Origin: a virus
Length of the DNA: 34,471 nucleotides
Direction: 5' to 3' (one strand)
Virus record (IMG/VR): IMGVR_UViG_3300027770_000153
Coordinates: 1-34,471 of that record
Shown: positions 23,234-33,319 of the stretch, piece by piece
Layout of the letters: each line of letters starts with the position of its first letter
Position numbering within the stretch: position 1 is the stretch's first letter
Translations under genes and position numbers: made by a program
The notes under the pieces: generated by a model
The model's input: only the letters and a program-made list of their open reading frames with translations
Database searches by the model: none
What the model was told of the DNA's origin: nothing

Positions 23234-26200
23234 TTAACTAAGATTTTTTCCAACTACAAATCCATAATATGTAGTTCCATTATCAAATGTAAAGAATGTC
23301 AATACATCCGTACCAGATGATGTTAATATAGGTGCGATACCACCAGTCCATTTAACACTAACAGGCCACGTAATAGAATATGCTCCTGCGTTTACAGACA
23401 CAAAAGTAAATCCGAATGCATTTGATGCTGGTGCGTTTACTAATGATATTGTTGCAGTACCATTAAATTGTCTTCTGAAATTATTTGCCGTTGAAAGGTC
23501 TAATGTTACACTTCCACCAGTTCCCAAATTATTATAAGTTTCTCTAAATGTTGTAGATGAAATATTTCCTACTACAGATAAAGTTGTACCATCAAATATT
23601 AAATTACTTTCAACATTTGCACCCACCGGTGTTGCGTTATAAGTTATTATACCATTATCAGTTGTTCCAGTTAATCCAAATCCAGATGAGCCCGATGTAC
23701 CAGAAGTTATTCCAGGCGCAGATGTACCAGAAGTTCCTGTGGCCCCAGACGTTCCTGATGTTCCAGAAGAAAAGCCCGGAGCGTTTGTACCACTTGTCCC
23801 ATTTATACCGCTTGTGCCTGTTTGTCCAGAAGTTCCCGATGTGCCAGAAGAATATCCAGGTGCGTTTGTACCAGAAGTTCCAGCAGTGCCACTAACTCCA
23901 GAAGTACCAGAAGTTCCCGATGAAAAGCCCGGAGCGTTTGTACCAGAAGTTCCAGAAGTACCATCTACACCAGCATTACCAGTTGAACCATTTATTCCTG
24001 ATGTACCACTACTTCCAAACATTGTTCCATTTAAACCAGAAGTTCCCGATGTGCCACTTGTACCAGAAGTTCCCGATGTGCCACTTACTCCAGAAGTTCC
24101 TGATGTGCCAGAAGTTCCCGATGAACCAAACATTGTACCATTCAATCCAGAAGTTCCTGATGTGCCGCTTGTGCCAGAAGTTCCCGATGAACCACTTACT
24201 CCAGAAGTTCCCGATGTGCCAGATGTACCACTACTTCCAAATAGCGTACCATCTAATCCAGAAGTTCCTGATGTGCCAGAACTTCCTGATGTGCCAGCTG
24301 AGCCTGATGTGCCAGATGTTCCCGAAGTACCACTACTTCCAAATAACGTACCATCTAATCCCGATGTCCCAGAAGTTCCTGATGAGCCACTCACTCCAGA
24401 AGTTCCTGATGTACCACTTTCTCCAGAAGTTCCCGATGAACCACTTTCTCCAGATGTACCACTACTACCAAAGAAAGTTCCATCTAATCCACTAGTACCT
24501 GATGTACCATCCATACCAGAAGTTCCTGATGTACCAGCTCCAGAAGTTCCTGATGTGCCATCACTTCCAGAAGTTCCCGATGAACCAAAGAAAGTTCCAT
24601 CCAATCCAGATGTTCCCGATGTGCCGCTTGTTCCTGATGTTCCAGAAGTTCCAGCTCCACTAGTTCCAGAAGTACCATCACCACCACTCGTACCACTACT
24701 TCCAAAGAAAGTTCCATTTAAGCCCGATGTTCCAGATGTGCCGCTTGTTCCTGATGTTCCAGAAGTTCCAGCTCCAGAAGTTCCTGATGAGCCACCACTT
24801 CCAGATGTTCCACTACTACCAAAGAAAGTTCCGTTTAATCCAGAAGTTCCAGAAGTACCCGATGTACCATTTTGTCCAGAAGTTCCTGAAGTTCCATCAC
24901 TACCATTTATTCCACTTGTGCCAGAAGTTCCGCTTGTGCCGCTTGTACCACTACTACCAAAGAAAGTTCCGTTTAATCCAGAAGTTCCTGATGTACCACT
25001 TACTCCCGATGTACCACTACTTCCACTTGTGCCAGAAGTTCCACTACTTCCAAAATATGTTCCATCAAGTCCAGAAGTTCCCGATGTACCATTACTACCA
25101 TTTATTCCACTTGTGCCAGAAGTTCCTGATGTACCGCTTGTTCCCGATGTGCCATTACTTCCAGAAGTTCCCGATGAACCATTACTTCCAGATGTGCCGC
25201 TTGTACCAGCACTACCATTAGTACCGCTCGTACCGCTTGTGCCGCTTGTACCAGAAGTTCCATTACTTCCCGATGTGCCACTTGTACCATTTGAACCGCT
25301 CGTGCCGCTTGTGCCATCACTACCACTTATTCCAGAAGTTCCCGATGTACCAGAAGTTCCATTAGAGCCGCTTGCTCCAGAAGTTCCATTAGAGCCGCTT
25401 GTGCCAGAAGTTCCATTAGAGCCGCTTGCTCCAGAAGTTCCTGCTGAACCATTTGTGCCAGAAGTTCCATTACTACCATTAGTTCCTGATGTGCCAGAAG
25501 TTCCATCACTACCACTCGTTCCTGATGTGCCGCTTGTTCCTGATGTTCCATTAGTACCAATACCACTCGTACCACTACTACCACCACTACCATTTGTTCC
25601 AGAAGTTCCTGATGTGCCATCACTACCACTTGTACCGCTTGTGCCAGAAGTTCCCGCTGAGCCCGTTGTACCACCACTACCAGACGTTCCCGATGTGCCA
25701 GAAGTTCCTGATGAGCCGGATGTACCAGACGAACCATCTGAACCCGATGTGCCAGAAGTTCCGGCGCTTCCAGTAGTCCCAGAAGTTCCTGATGTGCCAC
25801 TACTACCGCTTGTTCCAGAAGTTCCGCTACTGCCAGATGTACCAGCTGAACCAGTTGTACCCGATGACCCCGTTGAACCAGAAGTTCCTGATGTACCCGC
25901 CGAACCAGTTGTGCCAGACGTCCCACTACTTCCACTTGTGCCACTACTTCCTGAAGTTCCTGAAGTTCCGCTTATACCATCACTACCAGAAGTTCCTGAT
26001 GTGCCAGAAGTTCCTGATGAGCCAGATGTGCCAGATGAACCTCCACTTCCAGACGTACCACCACTACCAGAAGTTCCCGATGAACCTGCTGCTCCACTAC
26101 TTCCGCTTGTGCCAGAAGTTCCTGATGAGCCACTACTTCCACCCGTACCCGTTGAGCCGGATGTTCCTGCGGTGCCGCTTGTACCGGATGAACCACCTGT

Positions 26201-29200
26201 ACCAGTTGACCCAGAAGTTCCCGATGTACCACTACTACCCGTTGACCCAGAAGTTCCTGATGTGCCACTACTACCACTTGTTCCCGATGAGCCGCTTGTT
26301 CCACTACTACCAGCAGTACCGCTACTACCAGTCGAACCACTTGTGCCGCTTGTACCAGATGACCCACTACTTCCGCTTGTTCCAGAAGTTCCTGATGTGC
26401 CAGATGTTGCTGATGTACCGCTTGTGCCAGAAGTTCCTGATGTGCCGCTTGTTCCACTACTGCCAGAAGTTCCCGATGTGCCGCTTGTGCCAGAAGTTCC
26501 CGATGTACCATCCGAACCAGTTGTTCCTGATGTGCCAGAAGTTCCCGATGAACCATTACTACCACTTGTGCCAGAAGTTCCCGATGTACCATCCGAACCG
26601 GTTGTGCCAGAAGTTCCCGATGAACCACTTTCTCCCGATGTGCCAGATGTGCCAGCTGAACCAGTCGAACCAGCTGAGCCAGCCGTACCAGCAGAACCTC
26701 CTGTACCAGAAGAACCTTGTACACCTGCTATATTTCTTTTTTCTAATCTTTTTGTTATACTATTCCAAACTACTACATCTTCGGATGAACCAGATATAAG
26801 TGCATTTATTGATAAGCTACCACTCACACCTAAACTACCACTAATTGTAAGTGATGCATTTATTGTTTGGTCTTTATTAATTTGTAAAAAAGATGCCGTA
26901 TCAGTATTACCAGAAGATAATGCAAACATTGCGTAAGATGCTGTATATGCCAATGATGCAGTACCAACAAACATTGAAGCCGTTTGTGTTTTTTGTATAA
27001 AGTTTGTTGTATCTAATGCGCCCCCACCACCTAATATAGTTACCAATACACCATTTGAACCAGATGATGTCACATCAACACCAGAACCAGTAAAATGAAT
27101 TTTTCCTACTTGTGCTTTTACTAATGAACTGGTTTGGTATATAAATAATTCAGTACCACCACCAGCTCCTGCGTTTAATGCATATGATGCGGTTAATGCG
27201 TAAGAAGAACTTACTGCACTAAACACCGCCATTGACGATGTTTGAGAATTTCTAACTAAATTTTGAATATCACTCAATGCTGATAATGATGCTGAATCAA
27301 ATCCGGTAACATTTTTTGCTGTTTCTGCAACGAGTGCGTATGATGCAGAAAGTACAGAACCAATAACTCTATCACCCTGTATTGTACCACTAATTAAAGA
27401 ACCACCACTACCAATTACAACATGCCCAGAAGTTAATCCAGAAAATTTAACTTGAATAGTATTTGCATCTATCGATTTAATTGTACCAGCCATAATCTGG
27501 TCTTCCGAACCAGTTGCATATACCTGAACTATTGGATACAAAATATTTAAATTATGTATAACAGTCAAATCACTTACATTACTAAACCCTACAGTTTGAG
27601 TTAATGATGTTTCAGGTTGTGGAATATAATGTCCTCTAGTTGGGTCAAATCTTAAAATATTATAATCAATACTTGCCGTAGGTCCATTTCCCTGATATGC
27701 GTATGTTCCTAATAAACCTCCACTTACTATTGGAGAATATATTGAGGTACTTCCAGTTATTTTATTAGCTCTTAGATTATTTCCAACATATACATCTCCC
27801 CAAATACTAGCTGATGCGTTTACTATAAATCCTTTATCAGGAGAAATTGATGCAGTAAATGAACCACTTTTTAATATAAATGTTTCAAATGATATATTTG
27901 CTAAACTAATATTTGTTAAACCACTACCATCTCCAACATATGCAGAACCACTTTGGAGTACCATATTCCCACCACTAACAAATACCGAACCACTTACAGT
28001 TAATGAACCAGAAAATATTCTAACAGATGTATTTACCTCAAATCCTTTATTTGGAGAAATTATACCCTGAGCTGAACCAGATTGAATTCTATCTAACTTA
28101 AGGTCTTGTAATGCGTTTGCAGGAATATTAAATAATCCACCACCATCACCAATATAAAGTGCGGCAGTTATAGCTGTATTTACATTTAATTGATTTGGAC
28201 TTATTATAGCTTTACCAGAACCAGATTGAATTCTATCTAATTGAAGGTCTTGTAATGCTGATGCAGGTATATTGAACAATCCACCGCCATCACCTTCAAA
28301 ACGAGATGCTGATATTGAACCACTAATATTAACCGAACCAGTAAATATAGAACCATAGTAAGAACCAGAATTAGAACCTACGCTAGAAAACGTACCTTTA
28401 GTTGTAACAACAAATTGTATTCCACTTTGTACGGATGCAGTTGCTGAACCACTTGCTATTAATGGTGCTGCTGATGCTTGTACGTTTGTTAATTGAGAAC
28501 CATCTCCACTAAATGAAAATGCTTTAACACTACCACTTACATCAATAGAACCAGTAAATCTAGAACCAATAGCTGAACCAGTTGCTCCAGTTGTTACTAC
28601 AAAAGAATTTCCACTTTGAACCGATGCAGTTGCAGAACCACTACCAATGAAAGGTGCTGCAGCTGCTTGTACATTACTAATATATCTACCATCACCTAAT
28701 ATAAATTGAGCTTTTAAACTACCACTAACATCAACACTACCAGTTATAAGAGTACCAATTTGATAATCTAAACCAGAACCTGTTGCTCCAGTTGTTATTA
28801 TAAATGTATTTCCACTTTGTACGGATGCCGTTGCTGAACCACTTGCTATCAATGGTGCTGCGGTCGCTTGAACATTTGTTAATTGAGAACCATCTCCTAT
28901 AAAATTAAATGCTCTTAATGAACCACTAACATCAACCGAACCAGTGAATTGAGAACCAAAATTAGAACCACTAAAAATATTAGCTGCTATTACTCTAAAT
29001 CCAAATACAGGAGATACGGATGCTGTTACAGAACCTGATTTAATTTCAGTACTAATAAGTGCATCTTCTGTTAATGCTGAACGAGGAATATTTCTTAAAT
29101 AAGTACCAGTACCATATATGAATGAAGATGAACCAATATAAATTGCTCCACTAACATCATTTACAAATAAACTACCACTAATATCAACTGAACCAGTAAA

Positions 29201-32200
29201 TCTAGAACCAATTTGTGTAGTAAACGAACCAGATTCATCAATTGAAGATGTAAATGGAGTTGTTACTCTAAATCCAAAATCCGGAGATACGGATGCGGTT
29301 ACTGAACCTGATTTAATTTCTGATGATACTAATGCATCTTCTGTCAATGCTGCTCTAGGAATTTGTCTTAAATAAGTACCTACTGCATATAAGAATGAAG
29401 ATGAATCTATTCTAATACTTCCACTAAAATCAGAACCACTTACAAATGATGCTACTCTAAATCCAAAATTAGGAGATACAGAAGCCGTTACACTACCACT
29501 AGCAATTCTAACAGTATCCCCAGATATTGCTGATTGAGGTATATCAAACAAACCTTTACCGCTACCACTAAACATAGATGCGGTAACATTACCAATTACT
29601 TTTGTTTCTCCAATTAATTTTATTTCAGCAGGAACATATAATGCATCAACCACATTAATAGTACCAGCCATTGATGAGTGAAATTGACAATTATAATAAA
29701 GTGTATTAGGTGCACTACCAGAAACTAAAAAATTTATAGTTCCATTATCAGCTCCATTATTTGTTACCCAAGTATCGTATGTATTACTAGGGCCAGTACT
29801 ATTTACTGTTTTAATTAAGAATGGATGTCCTACTGCTTTTACATTAAATGTATAGTTTAGATTTCTAACTAAAGTTAAAGTTGGGTTTGAACCACTTACT
29901 AATGCATTACTTATATTATATAGACCACTACCATCATTTGTAACAATAAATACCTTATCTATTTCATAATCAGGTATTGCTCTTGCTGATGATGATACAA
30001 TAAAACTTCCACTAATTGTAGAAAATGTATTTACTCTAAGTCCATAATCAGGACTAATAGATGCAGTTGCCGAACCACTTGCAATTCTATTAATTTTAAA
30101 TGATAGAGCAGATTCAGGAATATCAGATAATCCAGCACCGCTACCACTAAAAAACGAACCAGTTTCAACTCTAATATATCCACCACTTACAAATAAGCTT
30201 CCGCTAAATTGTGAACCACTATCTATTGATATTACTCTAAATCCAAAATTAGGTGATACAGAAGCAGTTACACTACCACTTTTAATTTCAGTAGATATTA
30301 ATGCATCTAATGTTAATGCTGAACGAGGAATATCTTTTAAACCAGCACCACTGCCACTAAAAAATGAACCAGTCCCAACTCTTATATTTCCGTAATTTAC
30401 AAATAAGCTTCCAGTAAATTGAGAGCCACTTTCTAATGATTCAACTTTAAATCCATCATTTGGAGAAACAGATGCGGTTACACTACCACTTACAATCCTA
30501 AATACTTCCGATGATAATGCAGAACGAGGAATATCAAATAATCCAGCACCACTACCACTAAATACAGATGCAGATATTGAACCAGAGAAATTTGATGTAT
30601 TTGCAAAGACTTGAAATCCTTTATTTGGAGAAATCGATGCAGTAACACTACCACTAAATATTTTTGAAGTATCTAAATTAGAAAGTGCTGAAATCGGTAT
30701 ATCAAATAAATTTTTACCACTACCACTAAATGAACCCGAATTTAAAAATACACCAGCTCCACTTATAAACAAGCTTCCACTAAATTGTGTACCCTTTTCA
30801 GTAGATTCTATTTTAAATCCATATAAAGGAGATACAGATGCAGTTACACTACCAGATGCTATAAATGTTGATAATAGTGCATCCGGAGTTAATGCTGTTC
30901 TAGGAATATTAAATAATTTTTCACCACTACCACTAAAAAATGAACCAGACCCTAATGAAATATTTCCACTTACAAATAAGCTTCCAGTAATTCCCAATCC
31001 GCCAATAATAGTAGAACCAAAATCAGTAGAGGTAACTACAAATCCCAAATTAGGTGCTACAGATGCCGTTACTGAACCCGATATAATTTTTGTTGCTACT
31101 TGCGGTGGTACAATAATATTTGTTAATCTACTACCATCTCCTTGAAACGAACCACTAATATTAGAACTACTGATTTCGTTGGAAATAATAATATTTGCTC
31201 TAAGGCTTCCACTTATATCAACAGATGATGTAAATTGAGAACCATATACAACAGACCCACTTATATTAGTTTTATTAGTTTCAACTCTAAATCCATAATC
31301 AGGATCAACAGAAGCAGTTATACTACCACTAGCTATTCTAGTTGAATCTCCTGTAAATGCAGAACGAGGTATATCAAATAATCCCTTACCACTACCACTA
31401 AACATTGATGCAGTAACAGTTGATTTAAATACAACTTCTTTACCTACAATTAACGAACCTGTGATATTTGTAGTTCCAATAATTTCAGTATCACTTATAA
31501 TTTTAAATTCAGCCGGTCTTTGTATGATACTATCAACTATATTAATAGTGCCCGCCATTGCTAAATGGAATTGGCAATTATAATAAAGTGTATTTGGTGC
31601 ATCATATGGTACTACAAATGTTATTGTTCCATTATCAGTTCCATTATTTGTTACTCCAGTATTATAAAGATTTCCTGTGCCTGTTGAACTTATTGTTTTA
31701 ATATAAAATGGATGACCTGATGCATTTATATTAAATGTATAGGATAACCCCCTTACTAAATTTAATGTTGGATTATTTCCAAAAGCTGCATCAGCAAATG
31801 TATATGCAAGTGTACTAGCATTAGTTACATTAAAGTTAGTATTTAATGATTCTGTTGCGTAATATGTAGCAGATGATGATATTATCATACTTCCACTAAA
31901 TGTAGAAAATGTATTTACTCTAAGTCCATAATCAGGACTAATGGATGCAGTTACACTTCCACTACCAATTTTTGAAAGGTCTAAATCTTTTAATGCTTTA
32001 ATTGGTATATCAAATAATCTAGCACCACTACCTGAATAAGATGAGCCAGATGCTAATTCAATACCTCTAGCCCCACTAACAAATAATGAACCGGTAAATT
32101 GAGAACCACTATCTACAGAAACAACAATAAATCCAAAATTTGGAGATACAGATGCTGTTACAGAACCGCTTGTAATTAAAGTACTTAATAAAGCATCGGG

Positions 32201-33298
32201 TGATAGTGCTGAACGAGGTATATCGGATAAACCCTTACCACTACCACTAAAGAATGAACCAGTTTCAACTCTAATATATCCACCACTTACAAATAAACTA
32301 CCACTAAATTGTGAACCAATATTAATTGATTCTACTTTAAATCCAAAATTAGGTGATGTTGATGCAGTTACACTACCACTAGCTATTAATGTTGCTGTTA
32401 ATGCATCAGGTGTTAATGCTGACCTAGGAATATCAAATAAACCTCTACCACTACCAGTAAACATTGATGCGGATACTGAAAAATCAAATTGTGCAAATGT
32501 ATTAACTTTAAATCCAGTATTTGGTGCAATAGATGCCGTTGTAGAACCACTAGCTATTAATGTTGCTGTTAATGCAGGTAAATTAAATAATCCACCACCA
32601 TCTCCAGTAAATAAAGATGCTGATATACTACCAGTTATTCTAACACTACCAGTAAATTCAGAACCACGTAATGCCGATTCAACTTTGAAACCATAATCCG
32701 GAGTTACCGATGCAGTTACACTACCACTAGCTATTCTAAATGCATCTCCACTAAATGCCGAACGAGGAATATTAAATAAACCACCACCATCTCCAGTAAA
32801 TGAACCAGATATAGAAGCTGTTATTTGTTGTGCTTTAAGTGAACCAGTTATTATAACACTTCCACTAATATTTAGAGAACCAGTTATTTGCTGTACATCG
32901 GATATATCATCACCAAATTTATTTGAACCGGATGAATATATTACAGATGATGAAATATAGGATAATATTAATTGCTCCGCATATATAGAATCTCTTACAT
33001 ATAAATTTCCTTGAATTGATGTATTTGTATTTACTTGTAATCCTAAATTTGGGGAAATTGATGCAGTTGCCGAACCAGATGCTATTTGTTTAGCAGTTGG
33101 TGCAAATTGTATAAATCCTCTATTTCCTTCACTATCTGATACAAGAATAGCTGGATTATCATAAAGAGAGGCTGAAAATGATGGTACACCAAAATTCGGC
33201 TCCGCTTGAGATGGGTCAAGAAACTGATATCTGTCTGCGGTTACATTTTTTGGGGATACTACTCTTACCCTTCCTGTTAATAAATTACTTATTGCCAT
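23234..33298 (-). CDS. Giant tail fibre / virion spike with beta repeats, two cupredoxin domains and a 1000-residue collagen-like shaft
   Basis: A 3354-aa protein, the largest gene here. The N-terminus (1-60; TADRYQFLDPSQAEPNFGVP) resembles the virion-attachment end of marine-phage fibres. About residues 60-1820 hold about 22 copies of a beta-rich module (IASGSVTASVSPNFGF, then GSQFSGSLFVSG and GSGxGLFDIPRSAL). Two cupredoxin domains are embedded: about 478-591 with His529, Cys575, His578, Met581, and about 1107-1220 with His1158, Cys1204, His1207, Met1210. A junction rich in SASYAL-type repeats leads to the Gly-X-Y shaft, about 2192-3206. A globular C-terminal tip follows (about 3206-3354; GSVTLDLSTANNFRRQF, ITWPVSVKWTGGIAP, TYYGFVVGKNLS), a domain widely found at fibre ends. 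No enzyme motif is visible. It is probably a trimer and long enough to reach far from the virion. The start ATG follows GGGAAAG, one of the few Shine-Dalgarno-like leaders. Confidence 0.88.
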   Translation of the reverse strand: MAISNLLTGRVRVVSPKNVTADRYQFLDPSQAEPNFGVPSFSASLYDNPAILVSDSEGNRGFIQFAPTAKQIASGSATASISPNLGLQVNTNTSIQGNLYVRDSIYAEQLILSYISSSVIYSSGSNKFGDDISDVQQITGSLNISGSVIITGSLKAQQITASISGSFTGDGGGLFNIPRSAFSGDAFRIASGSVTASVTPDYGFKVESALRGSEFTGSVRITGSISASLFTGDGGGLFNLPALTATLIASGSTTASIAPNTGFKVNTFAQFDFSVSASMFTGSGRGLFDIPRSALTPDALTATLIASGSVTASTSPNFGFKVESINIGSQFSGSLFVSGGYIRVETGSFFSGSGKGLSDIPRSALSPDALLSTLITSGSVTASVSPNFGFIVVSVDSGSQFTGSLFVSGARGIELASGSSYSGSGARLFDIPIKALKDLDLSKIGSGSVTASISPDYGLRVNTFSTFSGSMIISSSATYYATESLNTNFNVTNASTLAYTFADAAFGNNPTLNLVRGLSYTFNINASGHPFYIKTISSTGTGNLYNTGVTNNGTDNGTITFVVPYDAPNTLYYNCQFHLAMAGTINIVDSIIQRPAEFKIISDTEIIGTTNITGSLIVGKEVVFKSTVTASMFSGSGKGLFDIPRSAFTGDSTRIASGSITASVDPDYGFRVETNKTNISGSVVYGSQFTSSVDISGSLRANIIISNEISSSNISGSFQGDGSRLTNIIVPPQVATKIISGSVTASVAPNLGFVVTSTDFGSTIIGGLGITGSLFVSGNISLGSGSFFSGSGEKLFNIPRTALTPDALLSTFIASGSVTASVSPLYGFKIESTEKGTQFSGSLFISGAGVFLNSGSFSGSGKNLFDIPISALSNLDTSKIFSGSVTASISPNKGFQVFANTSNFSGSISASVFSGSGAGLFDIPRSALSSEVFRIVSGSVTASVSPNDGFKVESLESGSQFTGSLFVNYGNIRVGTGSFFSGSGAGLKDIPRSALTLDALISTEIKSGSVTASVSPNFGFRVISIDSGSQFSGSLFVSGGYIRVETGSFFSGSGAGLSDIPESALSFKINRIASGSATASISPDYGLRVNTFSTISGSFIVSSSARAIPDYEIDKVFIVTNDGSGLYNISNALVSGSNPTLTLVRNLNYTFNVKAVGHPFLIKTVNSTGPSNTYDTWVTNNGADNGTINFLVSGSAPNTLYYNCQFHSSMAGTINVVDALYVPAEIKLIGETKVIGNVTASMFSGSGKGLFDIPQSAISGDTVRIASGSVTASVSPNFGFRVASFVSGSDFSGSIRIDSSSFLYAVGTYLRQIPRAALTEDALVSSEIKSGSVTASVSPDFGFRVTTPFTSSIDESGSFTTQIGSRFTGSVDISGSLFVNDVSGAIYIGSSSFIYGTGTYLRNIPRSALTEDALISTEIKSGSVTASVSPVFGFRVIAANIFSGSNFGSQFTGSVDVSGSLRAFNFIGDGSQLTNVQATAAPLIASGSATASVQSGNTFIITTGATGSGLDYQIGTLITGSVDVSGSLKAQFILGDGRYISNVQAAAAPFIGSGSATASVQSGNSFVVTTGATGSAIGSRFTGSIDVSGSVKAFSFSGDGSQLTNVQASAAPLIASGSATASVQSGIQFVVTTKGTFSSVGSNSGSYYGSIFTGSVNISGSISASRFEGDGGGLFNIPASALQDLQLDRIQSGSGKAIISPNQLNVNTAITAALYIGDGGGLFNIPANALQDLKLDRIQSGSAQGIISPNKGFEVNTSVRIFSGSLTVSGSVFVSGGNMVLQSGSAYVGDGSGLTNISLANISFETFILKSGSFTASISPDKGFIVNASASIWGDVYVGNNLRANKITGSTSIYSPIVSGGLLGTYAYQGNGPTASIDYNILRFDPTRGHYIPQPETSLTQTVGFSNVSDLTVIHNLNILYPIVQVYATGSEDQIMAGTIKSIDANTIQVKFSGLTSGHVVIGSGGSLISGTIQGDRVIGSVLSASYALVAETAKNVTGFDSASLSALSDIQNLVRNSQTSSMAVFSAVSSSYALTASYALNAGAGGGTELFIYQTSSLVKAQVGKIHFTGSGVDVTSSGSNGVLVTILGGGGALDTTNFIQKTQTASMFVGTASLAYTASYAMFALSSGNTDTASFLQINKDQTINASLTISGSLGVSGSLSINALISGSSEDVVVWNSITKRLEKRNIAGVQGSSGTGGSAGTAGSAGSTGSAGTSGTSGESGSSGTSGTTGSDGTSGTSGTSGSNGSSGTSGTSGTTGSDGTSGTSGTSGTSGTSGSSGTSGTSGTSGTSGTSATSGTSGTSGTSGSSGSSGTSGTSGSTGSSGTAGSSGTSGSSGTSGSSGTSGTSGSTGSSGTSGTSGSTGTGGSSGTSGTAGTSGSTGTGGSSGSSGTSGTSGSSGAAGSSGTSGSGGTSGSGGSSGTSGSSGTSGTSGTSGSDGISGTSGTSGSSGTSGSSGTSGTTGSAGTSGTSGSTGSSGTTGSAGTSGSSGTSGTSGSSGTSGTSGTTGSAGTSGTSGSDGSSGTSGSSGTSGTSGTSGSGGTTGSAGTSGTSGTSGSDGTSGTSGTNGSGGSSGTSGIGTNGTSGTSGTSGTSGSDGTSGTSGTNGSNGTSGTNGSAGTSGASGSNGTSGTSGSNGTSGASGSNGTSGTSGTSGISGSDGTSGTSGSNGTSGTSGSNGTSGTSGTSGTSGTNGSAGTSGTSGSNGSSGTSGSNGTSGTSGTSGTSGTSGINGSNGTSGTSGLDGTYFGSSGTSGTSGSSGTSGVSGTSGTSGLNGTFFGSSGTSGTSGTSGTSGINGSDGTSGTSGQNGTSGTSGTSGLNGTFFGSSGTSGSGGSSGTSGAGTSGTSGTSGTSGTSGLNGTFFGSSGTSGGDGTSGTSGAGTSGTSGTSGTSGTSGLDGTFFGSSGTSGSDGTSGTSGAGTSGTSGMDGTSGTSGLDGTFFGSSGTSGESGSSGTSGESGTSGTSGVSGSSGTSGTSGLDGTLFGSSGTSGTSGTSGSAGTSGSSGTSGTSGLDGTLFGSSGTSGTSGTSGVSGSSGTSGTSGTSGTSGLNGTMFGSSGTSGTSGTSGVSGTSGTSGTSGTSGTSGLNGTMFGSSGTSGINGSTGNAGVDGTSGTSGTNAPGFSSGTSGTSGVSGTAGTSGTNAPGYSSGTSGTSGQTGTSGINGTSGTNAPGFSSGTSGTSGATGTSGTSAPGITSGTSGSSGFGLTGTTDNGIITYNATPVGANVESNLIFDGTTLSVVGNISSTTFRETYNNLGTGGSVTLDLSTANNFRRQFNGTATISLVNAPASNAFGFTFVSVNAGAYSITWPVSVKWTGGIAPILTSSGTDVLTFFTFDNGTTYYGFVVGKNLS
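23681..26725 (-). repeat. Collagen-like Gly-X-Y coding repeats, about 1015 codons
   Basis: The repeats encode nearly uninterrupted G-T-S, G-S-S, G-T-N, G-S-D and G-S-A triplets from Gly2192 to Gly3206 of the 3354-aa fibre. Proline appears only in a few NAPG interruptions near the end. Ten copies of a G-[LN/LD]-G-T-[F/L/M/Y]-F-G-S-S-G interruption lie in about 23990-25080. Codons are shuffled synonymously. The opposite strand is free of stops over 3 kb as a side effect. Confidence 0.9.
27800..33120 (-). repeat. About 22 diverged copies of a beta-rich fibre module
   Basis: Each copy is marked by a line like IASGSVTASVSPNFGFRVES, usually followed by a GSQFSGSLFVSG strand and the turn GSGxGLFDIPRSAL. 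Copies 6 and 13 are directly followed by a cupredoxin domain, and the two cupredoxin domains are 629 residues apart, so a multi-module block appears to have been duplicated. Three late copies (28430-28860) are a shorter sub-type with SATASVQSGN. Confidence 0.8.
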
Positions 33299-33319
33299 GC
33301 GTTACTTTCCCAGCTTTGT

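Noticed and set aside
18760-26725. Dense short repeats that could be mistaken for a CRISPR array or minisatellite
   Set aside because: The repeats are in frame and encode Gly-X-Y triplets inside two long genes; there are no unique spacers of constant length.
23739-26936. A 3.2-kb plus-strand open frame encoding a Pro/Val-rich (VPEVPDVPLVP) protein
   Set aside because: It is the exact antisense of the collagen-like repeats; GGx-ACx-TCx codons read backwards rarely give stops. No start context or neighbours support it. The same holds for 18499-19467 and 19672-20556.
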